NCBI GenBank assembly: GCA_951799445.1 | Contig: OX637295.1 | Location: forward strand, 25,978,001-26,042,000 | Source: Pseudisothecium myosuroides | Lineage: Eukaryota > Streptophyta > Bryopsida > Hypnales > Lembophyllaceae | DNA length: 64,000 nucleotides | Reading direction: 5' to 3' | In this document: positions 1-10,717 of the stretch, in pieces | Layout: each line of letters starts with the position of its first letter | How positions within the stretch are numbered: the first letter of the stretch is position 1 | The notes under the pieces: generated by a model | Told to the model about the DNA's origin: nothing | The model's database searches: none | What the model saw: the letters and a program-made list of their open reading frames with translations, nothing else | Program-made: the position numbers and the translations under genes

Positions 1-229
1 ATTGGGAGCCAACTTGTGTGCCCTTCACATTTTGCAAATTTGCCAATTTGGGGAGGGGGGCATATCGAGGCCATGGAGTGAAGGCTCCTAGAAGGGTTGC
101 ATTGGAATGCAATTTTAATTACAAACCACTTTTCACTTTTCACTATTGCAAAGCAAACTACAGATGCTCTAATCAAAGGAGAAGCCAACTGAAGCAACAG
201 TTGGCAAGTCGAGTAAATCACTGAAGTGA

Positions 230-1172
230 TTAACCCCTAAAGGACCAAACACCATTTTTTGGCAACATAGCGATTTTGGGCAGCTCACTACGAATGGAAA
301 TTTTATTATTTTTCTTTGAAATTTTCACACAAGATGTGCCCGAGGTGTAGCTTCAAGGCCCAACAATTTTCATAACTTTTGACTACATGATTAAAAAGTT
401 ATTGCATGATATGTAATTTTCCACGTTTGGCAGGCAGCCCGGGCAGCTGAAAAAAATTCTTTAAAAATCACTTTTTTGAAAAATTAAAATTTGAAATTGG
501 TTCTTTAGATTTATATATACATGGGAAGCTTTGAATCATTCCATTTGGATTAATGAGTCAAAAGTTATGAGGATTCTTAGTTTGAGTGTAGTTATGGAAT
601 CTCTACTCTAAAATAAACTTTGAAGTCCTTTATTTCACTCAATTTTCAATATTTTTGAAAAAAAATAAAAACATTGGGTGTAGATTGTTTATTACAACAT
701 TACAACCATTGGAATTAGCATTTTTCAATTCCATAATGAAATTATTGACAATTTAGTATTTTGAGTCATTCTCTACCTCTTTCTACTTATTATTTTTTTC
801 CTATATATTGCACAATTCCAAATGATCTGAAATTTTTTAAGCATGTAGCCAACTTACCTTGAAGAATGAATACAAAGAGTAACCACCATTTTGGACATTT
901 TTTCATATAAATGTGACCTTGTGAAGGGCAGCTGCCCGTTTTTTCACGGAGACAAAAAAAGGGTTTTTGTCAATTCAAACGCTAATATCTTGCAATCCAC
1001 ATGGCGGAAAATTCTGAAATTTTTTCCACATCTTCTTAAACCAATGTACTACAAGATCCTATGGTTACGTGTGTTCAAAAATGTTTTTTTTCTAAAATTT
1101 GGTACTTGTATTAGAAATGGCAGTTTTGGAGCGGTTTTGGTGAAAACATAGTCAAAAACCTTTAGGGGTTAA
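230..1172. mobile_element. TTAA-flanked inverted-repeat element, copy A
   Basis: Non-autonomous DNA element of about 940 bp. It opens with TTAACCCCTAAAGGACC and closes with the inverse, CCTTTAGGGGTTAA, so both ends carry TTAA next to a CCCCT terminus. No transposase is visible; the one internal frame (891-1151) is low-complexity and not protein-like. The same internal sequence recurs in this window at 9148-9257 (3' end only), 44576-45479, 45477-46772 and inverted at 47930-48738. TTAA next to a CCC-starting terminus resembles piggyBac, but TTAA could equally be part of the terminal repeat of another superfamily. Confidence 0.7.
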
Positions 1173-1233
1173 AACTATAACTGAGGGAGATTTCACATCA
1201 ATTGAACCCTAAGCGAGGATTGTACATATATAT

Positions 1234-3575
1234 CTTAATGGCAGTCCATATCAGTAGGATCCCAAGCTAGATGCCTCCACATCCTCAAGTTACTCAATAA
1301 AAACGCTTTTTTTTACTGTTCAAACTGCGTTCACTTCTTGGCAGCAGGCCATTGCATTAAATTTGGAGGGATATCACTGCATACGTTGGTTTCTTTTAGA
1401 ACCAGCAAAATTTGCCCAAAATAAAAGCGCTGCTCAATAACATTTCAACATAGTAAGACGGTCGAGTCTAAAGTAGTGCACCGAGCATCTTGCGGAGGTC
1501 ATTTTGCTCCCCCATTTTACCCCTACGGAAAACGCAGGAGCTTTTTATTTGGGACTCATGATAAAATTTGCACACTCTGAATTCACATTTCCAATCAGAG
1601 GCCCCAAATTAGCCAGGACAGGTGTTAACAATTGAATTGGCACAAAATAGGGGGCCTTTTTTTTACATTCACCCTTGGCTGGACCTCCGCGACTGAGAGG
1701 CTCGCTGCACTACTTCAGACTCGACCTGGCAATACCGACCCCAAGTGAAGTACCGGTTGCACGCAAGTCATGGATTCTCTCAAGATCAGCTGCCGTATAC
1801 ATTCAAGAAGCTAGACGCTTTAATTGACAATGTCATCGTCCTTAATTTGGCCTCACTAGCTCATGAGAAGTTGCTCGCGCGCTTTCTAGAAGATATGGGC
1901 TGCCTATGTGAGCTTTCATCAAGTCTCCTGCTGGCGGATCCGGTTGAAACCAAGCTCGGTTGGCAGGAGCAGAGCTTATTTCAAACAGATCCTCACCCAG
2001 TCCATTGCTAGCTGGGCTGAATTTGGAAGGATTTTATCTTCAGTAGTTGAGTTCGGATGAGTTAGAACTACTCTAAGCTAGAGTTTGAGATGAGAGTTCT
2101 ATCCGTCTCAGATTTGAGAATTGTCGGTAACAATATCACGGAGAGATTCACGTAGCCATGGAGCATGATTGCAAGAAGGTGCAAGCGGAAGAGTATGTTA
2201 TCCGTGTTGTAGAATCCACCAATTTCTACACCCATCTTCAATTCTCCCTTCTGGCCAGCCCTTGGCTCCCTCTCCCTCTAGGAACGATTCTCTGGAGTGC
2301 CCTGAACATCATATTTCTGGCGTGCAAGTCCCTTGGTCTTCTAGCGATACTCATCTACTTCGTCGTGCTTGCGGTTTGTATTGATTCTGTTCATTTTGTA
2401 TACTCTGTGTTTATTCTACTATGCTTGGTGGTGATGTCCCCCTTGGTATTCCTTTCCTTGTGCCTAGTCAAGAGCTTCGCCGCTGTGATCGATCGGATAC
2501 GGCTTCTGATCTCCCGCAATTGCTGCATCATGCCTAGGCGGGCACCAGGGCAAGCCCTGGCACACAACATCCTCACTGCGGGTCGATCGCTCACTCCGCC
2601 GCCGCAAACCCCACCTGCAGAAGAACAAACAACTGCTGCCCGCTTGTGCGGCTGGTTTGGTGACTATTGGAAAGATACCTGCATTCGAAACCTTGTCAAC
2701 GATTTAAAGTTAGGGTCGATCCCCTATTGGAGAGTAACTTTGGGGAAGTTGTGTCGAGAGATTGTGCCCACCTACGATGCTGTAGTCATCTGAAAGGTTG
2801 TGGGTAGGGTTTAGGGTTATGTTGGAAGCTCTGTCACCACACTACTCTGTTGGAAACTATCATGTGCTGTCGCTAGAAAGTCCTTGCACCTGTAGACCTG
2901 CAGACGGGATCTAGTGCAAGCCAACCGAAGCATCAGCATGTGATTTCAACAAAGGACGCGAGTGTGCCTTGAACAGGGACGGAAACTCGGCGTTTAGGTC
3001 ATGGGGGCCATTTTATTAAACTGTAGATGTAAAGATGCGCTCATGAAACACCAGTTCAACCAGATTCGTGTGCAGAGTATTGATCCACTGCTTGGAGAGG
3101 AGAAGAGATCCTCATTTGAGGATTGCACCGAAGCCGAAAGTTTAGAGTTCAGGACTTTCTTACTGTCTAATGTTTTTTGAATATTTTATAAAAGGCGAAG
3201 TTTTGCGCACTATCACAAAACATGATTTTGAGTAAGCTTAGCCTATGTCTAGAATTTCAGGAAGTATGGAATGGAAAGAAATCCTGATGCATCAGTCTCA
3301 GAGGTAGGGCAACTGCCCATTCTTCGATCCTTGGCCTTGATGCAATTAGGGTTTGGGGAGTTGGAGCTTCATAGCAGGAAGGAGGCAGGTCGTTACTTTT
3401 AGAGAAGCGATGGAGTGCGAATTCGTTCACTTAGAGGATTGTAAGCTTCTCGTTCAGCTTTCAAGATTTTACATCACTGGTTTGAATTCTGGTACTATCT
3501 CTCATGAAGCCTATGGGGGAGTTTATACTTATAACCAATTTAGTGCGCTACCTGAGTTAGGTCTGTATGCTTAGG
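1234..3575 (+). repeat. Gene unit 1 of a four-copy family (flanks plus CDS)
   Basis: First of four diverged copies of one locus (others near 3587-4480, 6872-8870 and 13635-15700). The shared block starts at a sequence close to ATGGCAGTCCA, runs through an upstream segment ending in a CCAGTCCATTGC-like stretch, then a leader ending in GTAGCCATGGAGC at the start codon, the CDS, and a conserved 3' segment. Conservation of several hundred bases on each side of the CDS shows whole-locus duplication including promoter and UTRs. A short frame at 1745-2011 in the upstream segment is not kept in the other units, so I treat it as non-coding or a chance upstream ORF. Confidence 0.6.
2158..2793 (+). CDS. 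Small multi-pass membrane protein, family unknown, paralogue 1
   Basis: Single-exon frame of 211 residues; I do not recognise the family. The start lies in a strong plant context (GCCATGG) that is kept in both paralogues. Visible parts: a conserved N-terminal stretch with KVQAEEYVIRVVESTNFYTH; a hydrophobic centre of about 80 residues (roughly 42-120) that looks like three or more membrane helices; a Cys/Pro-rich turn with MPRRAPGQ; a variable hydrophilic stretch with a PPPQTPP run; and a conserved C-terminus with IPYWRVTLGKLCREIVP ending in VVI. Compared with the copies at 7359 and 14135, the two ends are conserved and the membrane centre and linker differ strongly. This copy is the most diverged of the three. 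Being open over its full length in three copies supports real coding. Function and membrane location are inferred only from hydrophobicity. Confidence 0.65.
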   Translation: MEHDCKKVQAEEYVIRVVESTNFYTHLQFSLLASPWLPLPLGTILWSALNIIFLACKSLGLLAILIYFVVLAVCIDSVHFVYSVFILLCLVVMSPLVFLSLCLVKSFAAVIDRIRLLISRNCCIMPRRAPGQALAHNILTAGRSLTPPPQTPPAEEQTTAARLCGWFGDYWKDTCIRNLVNDLKLGSIPYWRVTLGKLCREIVPTYDAVVI

Positions 3576-3586
3576 TTGCTTCATTA

Positions 3587-4480
3587 TCTTAATGGCAGTC
3601 CAGGCCACTGGCAGGAAATTCGGGATGCCTCCTCTCCTCTTCCATAGAATCAAAGATGAAATCCTCCTCAAGGTACTCAATAGCATTTCAACTTGGCAGG
3701 TGATATCCCAAGTAACGATTGCAGAGAAGTCAATAATCCTCCAAGACCAGCTGCAGGATTTAAGAAGCTAGACGCTTCGAGAATGTCATCGTCTTGGCAT
3801 CACTAGCTCATGGGAAGTTGCTCGCTTCCTTGGTGATATGAGCAATATAAGCTTTCACCAAGTCTCCTGCTGATGGATCCTGTTGAAACTAAGCTCAGTT
3901 GGCAGTTTGCCAGGAGGAGAGCTTACTTCAAACAGAGCTTCATGAATCCAGTCCATTGCTAGCTGGGCTTGATTGGGTGAGTTCTAAGGGAGAGCATGAG
4001 ACTTGTATATAATACGTGTGACGGTACGTGATGAATTCCGCCTTGGAAGGAAGCTCTGTCCCGTGAAACACGGGACAGCCAGCATAGGAGCCTTCAGATA
4101 GAATGTCTTCGCCCCAGTAGCCTTGCAGGCGTTTTCCATTGCAAGCCCAAGCGAAGCATCAGCATGTGATTACAACAAAGTACACGAGTGCTCCTCCACC
4201 AGCAACGGAAACTCGGCTTTGGAATCCTAGAGGCCATTTTATGAAACGAAATGTGAGAAAGTGCACATGAAACACTAGTTCAATCAGACCCAATCATGTA
4301 AGGGCTAGGGTTGATCGACTGCTTGGAGAAGAGAAGTGAAAAAGCACCATACTGGATTGTGCAAAACCGCAAAGTTTTGAGTTCACTTTCTTCACTGATA
4401 ATTATACTCTTATGCATGTTATTCAAGCGATTTTGTGCAGATTGTCACACAGGGTGGTGGTGGTAAGATTAGTCTACTTG
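3587..4480 (+). pseudogene. Gene unit 2: relic with the CDS deleted
   Basis: This block matches the upstream segment of unit 1 (for example the shared CACTAGCTCATG, AAGTCTCCTGCTG and CAGTCCATTGCTAGCTGGGC stretches). Near 3985-4060 it then passes directly into sequence matching the 3' side of unit 1 (GGAAGCTCTGTC, AGCATCAGCATGTGATT, GAAACTCGGC). The leader end and the roughly 640 bp membrane-protein frame expected between them are absent. It therefore looks like a duplicate that lost its coding part by internal deletion. A TATATAATA stretch sits at the junction. No protein frame is left. Confidence 0.6.
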
Positions 4481-4897
4481 AAGACATTTTTGACAACACC
4501 ATAGAGGGATCAATCATGGGGATGCCTGCGCATGCACCAATCTGGTAAATCCGAGGTAGGGCGGCTGCACACTCATCTGCTGCAATTTGGTTTAAGAGTG
4601 GGGAGTCTGCATTCTGCGACCTCGCTGAACTTGTGAGTGGAGAAGAAAGTTCAGTGCGTTCACTAAACCACTGATAGGTGGCAAATCAGGTGTTCAACGA
4701 GTTTCCTGAACTGAGTTCCCCCTACTAGGAAGGGGGAGTGAGTATTTATTCATTTACTCGGGTTGTTGTAACCTTTTGAGTATTTCTATTACTGGTTTGA
4801 ATTATGAAGAGGTTTGTCATGAAGCCTGGAGAGGAGTTTATAACTCCAAACCTTAAATCTGAAGTATGAGGGCTCTGTTGACCCTTTTGCTCTATTG

Positions 4898-5841
4898 CAC
4901 TAGTGCAAAACCTTGGTTGAAACGATATCCTCAACAACATTTGGATGCTGTTCTTAACCATGTCAATTTTAGTGTGCAATCTATTGTTAAATAGATTCCG
5001 CAATTAAAAATCATCTCAAAATATTGATTTCAACTATTATAATCTAACAAAAGTGTGGATTCTAAAATATAATCTAGTCAAAATTTAGATTTTAGATTTT
5101 AAAGTCTACCAAAATTTCTATATTTCGAATTTTATAAGTCTACCAATTTTGTAGATTTTATATTCTCAACCAAATCTATGAATGTTATAGAATTTTTTAT
5201 ATTTCAATCTATATTTTAGATACATATTTTAAAATTTTAAAATCTACCACATCCATAGATCTCATTATAGGATTATAGCATAATCCTCTTACTGCATATT
5301 CTCTTAGTGCTTAATATGCAGTAAGAAAGTTAGTGGATGCCATTATTACACCTCTTTTAGTGCATAGTCTTCGCACTAAGAGAGGTTCTATTGTAGTATG
5401 ATTTTTGGTATGCTTCCAAGTCAAAAACCACTTACGCTATTTATTTCTTGAACCCACCCTACCTGCACCAATTGTTATATAATAATTGTTTCTTATAAAA
5501 TCCACCAAATTTATTGGTTGAAACTATATCTACCAATTCTTGGAACAAAACTGAAAAGATCTACCAATTTAATCAATCAATTTAGTGGTTATGGTCAATT
5601 TTGTTAAAATGGCGGTATTATTTTGCCATTTGTAACACATTCTATGCCATTTTAATGGAATGCAGTGTTATCTTTGACAAATTCAGTGCCATTTTAATAG
5701 ATTGTTGTACCATTATAATGGAATACCGCCATTTTAATCAAATTGACCATGGTTGAAGTAACTTTTTCTAAAATCTATCAATAATTTTGTTGTAAAGACA
5801 TTTTTCAAAAAATGTTGTTTCAATGAGGTTTTGCACAAGTG
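4898..5841. mobile_element. CACTA-type non-autonomous element with 3-bp target duplication
   Basis: A 944 bp element starting CACTAGTGCAAAACC and ending GGTTTTGCACAAGTG, an imperfect inverted pair that continues inward with GTTGAAAC-like and CAACAACATTT-like matches. The three bases before it and after it are both TTG, the 3-bp target-site duplication expected of CACTA (EnSpm) elements. The interior is AT-rich and carries no transposase frame. Confidence 0.7.
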
Positions 5842-5844
5842 TTG

Positions 5845-6871
5845 GTCCTTAGCCTATGCTTGCACCAAAAATTCTTACTTTTGCATTGGTGGGTGTTAGA
5901 TTGGAATTCTTCTAATGTTGCATTGGTTGAATGAAGGGCCATTGAAGTAGTCACAACAATAAGAATTTTACAAGCATTTGAGCTTGGCTCCTATTAGTAT
6001 TGTATTGTCTTCATTTCTTGGTAAGTCTAGTTGGCAATTCCAAGAAGATTCCAAATTCTCATCATGCGTTTTGGAACTTAACTATGACTATTCAAAGTGT
6101 GGATTTTTTGGTTGCCCAAAATCGACCTTTTGCTCCCATGTTTAGTAGGTGTGGATATTAGTTAAGAATCTATTTGGGTTGGTATTGCAAAAATGTTGCA
6201 ATTAGTTGTTACCTTGTAGCAAGTGGGAAAAGTGTTGTGTACTTTGAAATCTTTTCTCAATTTTCTAATCAAAGGCATTCAAATGTTGACATTGGAAACA
6301 TGAAGATGAATCTTTAATCTCAATACATTTAGATGAATTAACAATGTTGAAAATTGTTATCCAGTGACAACTTTATTCATGAGATGAGTTGTTGAAGAAT
6401 GCAAACCCTCACAAAAGGCAAGTTCTATCCAATGATGAGAGCCCCCCATAATGGAGTTGTCTAGTATGAAATTCACCTACATCTAATCCGTATTCAACCT
6501 TGCTAAGCATCTTGAAATGTGCTTCAAAACTTCATCAATGCAAAAGACAAGTCACTTCTAAACTTGGAGCACACAATTCGCTATCTAACTTCCAACCAAT
6601 TATCACAAATCTCCTAGTGCACAAAACCCTAAACTATTGCCATCACACTAATTCTAGAAGAACATGTAAGATTATATAGAGAACCCAACTGCTGCTCTGC
6701 GCAGATCACTCAGGACTGTTGCATCCAAAAAGATATGGAAGCTTTGGAAGAAACTGCCTTTCAATCAAAAGTCAGATCCAGCAACAGTCGGCACGTCCAA
6801 TAGACCAGTCGGAAAATGTTGCATCAATTTCCTTGCGCAAGTGCCCAACCTAAGCTAAGGCTGTAATTATA
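5845..6871. other. Gene-free spacer
   Basis: About 1 kb of AT-rich sequence between the CACTA element and gene unit 3. I see no convincing protein frame, RNA gene or terminal repeat in it. Confidence 0.5.
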
Positions 6872-8870
6872 TTAATTAATGTCAGTCCAGCCACTCAGGA
6901 AGCCCAGATGCCGACACTCCTCTTCCATAGAATCAAGATGGAGTGCGCAGCAAGCCACTCAGCGTGGCAAGAGTGCAGTACTGCCCCAAGTAATCTTTGC
7001 AAAGAAGTCAAGAATTAAGGAAGATGAGTTGCATGATTCCAGCAAAGGAAGTGTTGACGAAGTCATCATCTTTAGCAAAATGAGACCCTGCTGACTTTTT
7101 GGGACATTCACATCTCTGGAACGGCCTACAATTTCAGCTTTCATCAATTCTCCTAATGATGGATCCAGTGAGGAACTTTGGTAGGAGAGATTACTTCAGA
7201 CAGAGCCTCATCCAGTCCATGCTGTGCCATTGCTGGGCTTGATTACGAATAAGTTTGTGCATTCCTTCGTTGCTGAGTTGAGATGTGATAGATGCGAGAG
7301 TGCGAGAGTTCTTTCCTTGGAAATTGTCGGTAACTAGATCGCTGAGACTTGCATAGCCATGGAGCATTGCAAGAAGGTGCAAGTGGAGGAGTATGTTATC
7401 CATGCCGTAGAATCCACCAATTTCTACACCCATCTTAGATTCTCCCTTCTGGCCAGCACATGGTTCCCTCGCCCTCTGGGAGTGTGTCTGTGGAGTGCAT
7501 TGCATATGCTTCTTGTGTTATACGAGGCTCTCATGCTTCTCGTCTTGTTCTCCGTCCTTTTCGTGCTTGCAGTTCTAGTAGATGCTATTCTTGTGGTTTT
7601 TGCGATCTACTTTGAACTGGTCCGCCTCTTCGCTGCCATTGTCATAATCCTAGTCAGAAGCATCGGTGCTGCCCTCTCTTGGCTATGGCTGGTGATCACC
7701 TGCCAGTGCTATACCATGCCTGGGCAGGCACCAGGGCAAGGCTTGGGAGACTACCTCTTCGCTGCATGTGTAATGGAAGGAGGTATTTGTCCCTATCTTA
7801 AAGAGGGTTGTAGGATTTCTATCACTCGGAGGTGTGTAAACCATTTAATCTTGGTGTCGTTTCCCTATCGGAGAGTGAAATTGGGGGACGCGTGTGGAGA
7901 GATTGTGCCCTGGTACGACATCATAGTTATTTGAGTGGGCTTGACGGCAAACAGTTTCGTCGCCTTGCAAGATTTGTCACTGCAATTTGTTCAAAACACA
8001 CTTGTAAACCAGTATCTGATGGAAATAGGGTCTAGCTTTGCTTAGGTAGTCCTGCAGGCGTTCTCGAGTGTAAGCGACCATTGACAGAGAGTCCAATTGA
8101 AGCCCTACACCATAAATAGTCCTTGGAAGTGGCGTTTAGGGCTAAGAACTGCAAGGACTTCTGCCGACTATGGATTTTACCCCGTGCAATAGTCTAAAAC
8201 ACACCTCACCGCAATGGTAACGGCTTCACGGCAACTACCCTTGAAAGTCCAATTGAAGCTTTGACACATTGAGACAGCAAAAGGAGGCGACGGATTCGCG
8301 AATGGCAATCGAAAATTGTGCTTCGGTACAAGAGACCAGGCATTCTTGATTTGATGGGAGAAGCGCAGATAGGACCAGGAGATCAATGTTTGGAAGACTG
8401 ATTGTTTCAGCTATGTTGGAGGACAGGGGAATAGCAGCACAATTGGTAATACAGAAGTCCAAGGTATCGAGCTGACTTTCTTAATTGTAGATGTTCCTGG
8501 AGTTTTATTTTTGCGAACTATCATGCGCAATACTTAGTTGTCAGTGAAGTTGAAGTCTAAATAATTTCGAGATTGGTTTGATGACATGGTGTGGAGATGA
8601 AGCATGGGGAACCTTATTTCAGTTTGGGAAGTCAGAGGGAGGTCAGGTGCCCATTGCTTTATCAATTGCACTGATTTTGTTTGCAATTGGGATTTGGAAA
8701 TTGGAGCTTAGAAATGAGAGGCAGGGTGGATCTATTACCTTGAGTTCAGGGGAGTGCACTTGCTGGATTGTGAGCTTTCTGTATCTGGTTAGAATTGTGA
8801 TATCGTGTCACAAATTGGCTGTTGGGGAGTTGGAAACCCTAACTTAACCCTAAATCTGAAACTTGCCTCA
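6872..8870 (+). repeat. Gene unit 3 of the four-copy family
   Basis: Complete unit. It begins at GTCAGTCCAGCCACTC and includes a conserved upstream segment (6900-7240), leader, CDS 7359-7934 and a 3' segment that closely matches unit 4 (CTTGACGGCAAACAGTTTC, CCTGCAGGCGTTCTCGAG, GAGACAGCAAA). In the upstream segment, units 3 and 4 share a frame reading roughly SAVLPQV-FAKKS-K-DE-HD-SK-SVDEVI-FSKM. Its differences are mostly amino-acid-changing and it ends at different points, so it may be a leader or a decayed exon. The 8578-8847 frame in the 3' part is broken in unit 4 and is taken as non-coding. Confidence 0.6.
7359..7934 (+). CDS. Small multi-pass membrane protein, family unknown, paralogue 2
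   Basis: Single-exon frame of 191 residues starting in GCCATGG. Its N-terminal 60 residues are almost the same as paralogue 3 (about 5 differences over 55 positions by eye), including STNFYTH, LASTWFPRPLGVCLWSALH and VLYEAL. Its last 32 residues (VNHLILVSFPYRR ... PWYDIIVI) are also close. The middle differs much more. Residues about 42-82 and 88-117 are strongly hydrophobic, consistent with three or so membrane helices, followed by a Cys-rich turn (TCQCYTMPG) and APGQGLGDY. The final residues DIIVI are invariant between paralogues 2 and 3, suggesting an exposed conserved tail. No known domain was recognised and no function is proposed. Confidence 0.7.
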   Translation: MEHCKKVQVEEYVIHAVESTNFYTHLRFSLLASTWFPRPLGVCLWSALHMLLVLYEALMLLVLFSVLFVLAVLVDAILVVFAIYFELVRLFAAIVIILVRSIGAALSWLWLVITCQCYTMPGQAPGQGLGDYLFAACVMEGGICPYLKEGCRISITRRCVNHLILVSFPYRRVKLGDACGEIVPWYDIIVI

Positions 8871-9147
8871 AATTGACGGCAGTGCAGGGAACAAGCAGAA
8901 TTTGGCTTCGGAGCACCTGACAAGACCAGTAACTTATCTTACTAGTAGCTTCAGCATAAAGTATTAATATTTCTTGCCTACTTTTAAAAAAAATTATTGG
9001 CTTGTCTTGCCTATTATTTGGAAATTGTAATTAATTGAGGAGGAATTACAAAATCCTTCTCATAGGACATGTGCTAGTTATTTATAAGAATCTTTTTCTA
9101 ATATTTTATGCATTCTATGAACAAATAATGTCTTAGCTTCTTGAAAA

Positions 9148-9257
9148 TGTTACGTGTGTTCAAAAATGTTTTTTTCCTAAAATTTGGTACCTGTACCAGA
9201 AATGGCTCTTTTGAAGCGGTTTTGGTGAAAATATAGTCAAAAAAATTTAGGGGTTAA
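9148..9257. mobile_element. Fragment of TTAA-flanked element, 3' end only
   Basis: This matches the last 110 bp of copy A (1064-1172): GTTACGTGTGTTCAAAAATG through to TTTAGGGGTTAA. The remainder of the element is missing, so this is a 5'-truncated copy. Confidence 0.6.
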
Positions 9258-9488
9258 ATGAGTATCTAAATTTTGTCAAATGCCCATACCTTGTTCAATT
9301 TTGAATGGTTGCCTATAAATTAAATTTTAGTCTTGCCTAACCTTATTTTTGGACTTTAATTAAATATTTGGCGTTGAGTGCCTAAGCTACTATTAAATTT
9401 AAGTATTCTATTACGGTTATGACAACATGTAAGATGACAATACCAATATTGTTTGACCACAATGTAGCTGGGGAAAGTTGATTATTAC

Positions 9489-10717
9489 TTAATCCTAAGG
9501 ACCAAAGTTCCCTTAAGGGACACTTGGGATTTTGGGCTTGTGTGACCTCAAATTTTGATGTGATTTTTTGAAACTTTTGTTGAAGATAGGGAATCACATT
9601 AGCTTGCTAAGAATATAATTTTTATTTCAATTGGTGCTCGGGAGCAAAAGTTATGCCATCCTAAGTCTTAAAAATTGTTCACTCGGCAAAAAAAAAAAAA
9701 AAAAAAAAAATGAATTTTTTAAATTTAAATTTTTTTTGAAAGATTATATTTTTGTCTACATTTAAAGCTCTGATTCATTCTATTTGGACTAATAATGAGA
9801 AAGTTATGGACAATCTCGTTTTTTAGGCAATCTAAGCATCTTCTTTAGAAAACAATTTACAGAATTCATTTTTGAATGCAATTTTCAATATTTTTCAATA
9901 TTTTTCTTGATAGGGTGAAGCTTGTTTGCAAGAAGAGTCTCATTGTTGGAATTATGATGTTTCAATTCCATCTAAGAGCTATTAACAATTGAGTGTTTCG
10001 TTCAATTTTGAACCTACTTCTACTTAACAATTTTTTAATGAATGAAAATCAAGTTTTGTAATTTTGAAATAAAATCCCCAAATCTCAATTCAAATGTTCA
10101 ACAAAAAAAATTTAACTATGGTTTGTAGTGCAAAAAAATTCTACAAATGGTGGTCAAAGTCATCTGAAATTGCAAGCTACACTAAAAAGGGTATTTAGTG
10201 TTGGCAACACTATTTGCGAACCATGACACTAAATATCATTAAGCCTACTAAAGTAAGTAACATTAAATGTAATTTCTAACATTAAATATACTCTATGGTA
10301 AATCTGAAATCTGAAAATGTTTACATTTAGTGTTAGAATTTATTAAAGGAAGGTAAAAGGGAAGAGAAGGCGAAGGCGGCGCATTGAAGTTTAGCACTAC
10401 ACTAATCGTCCTAAAATTGACATTTAGTGTAGGGTCAAGTAGGGTGGTAATTACACTAAATGTAATCCAACACTAAATACCCTTTTTAGTGTAGCATTCA
10501 AAAAAACTTTTTTTTCCAACTTCAATGCTAATATCTTCCAATCTATATAGTCAAACTTCATGAAATTTTTACCACATGATCTAAGACAAGTGAAGTATAA
10601 GATCCTACGATTAGATTCTAATTTTTGTTTGTTTGTTTCTTGATTGATTGATCGCAGCAAATATGGTAATTTTGAGTGGTTTTTGAGCTAGAAAATGTTT
10701 TGGTCCTTTGGGATTAA
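9489..10717. mobile_element. TTAA-flanked inverted-repeat element, copy C
   Basis: It starts TTAATCCTAAGGACC and ends GGTCCTTTGGGATTAA, the same terminus type as copy A. Its interior resembles copies D and E (phrases such as GATTTTTTGAAACTTTTGTTGAAG and AAAGTTATGGACAATCT). A CACTA-like miniature element (10180-10491) is nested inside and accounts for much of the length difference. A run of about 22 A lies at 9689-9710. No transposase frame is present. Confidence 0.65.
10180..10491. mobile_element. CACTA-like miniature element nested in copy C
   Basis: The left end reads CACTAAAAAGGGTATTTAGT and continues with GTTGG. The right end is the exact inverse, giving a perfect terminal inverted repeat of at least 25 bp that also includes the flanking CTA/TAG. 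Subterminal copies of ACACTAAATGT/ACATTTAGTGT repeat inside, typical of CACTA elements. A 3-bp duplication cannot be separated from the palindromic flank. It is too short to code for anything. Confidence 0.7.

Noticed and set aside
8578..8847. 89-residue frame in the 3' part of gene unit 3
   Set aside because: The homologous stretch in unit 4 has a stop early in this frame, so the frame is not maintained.
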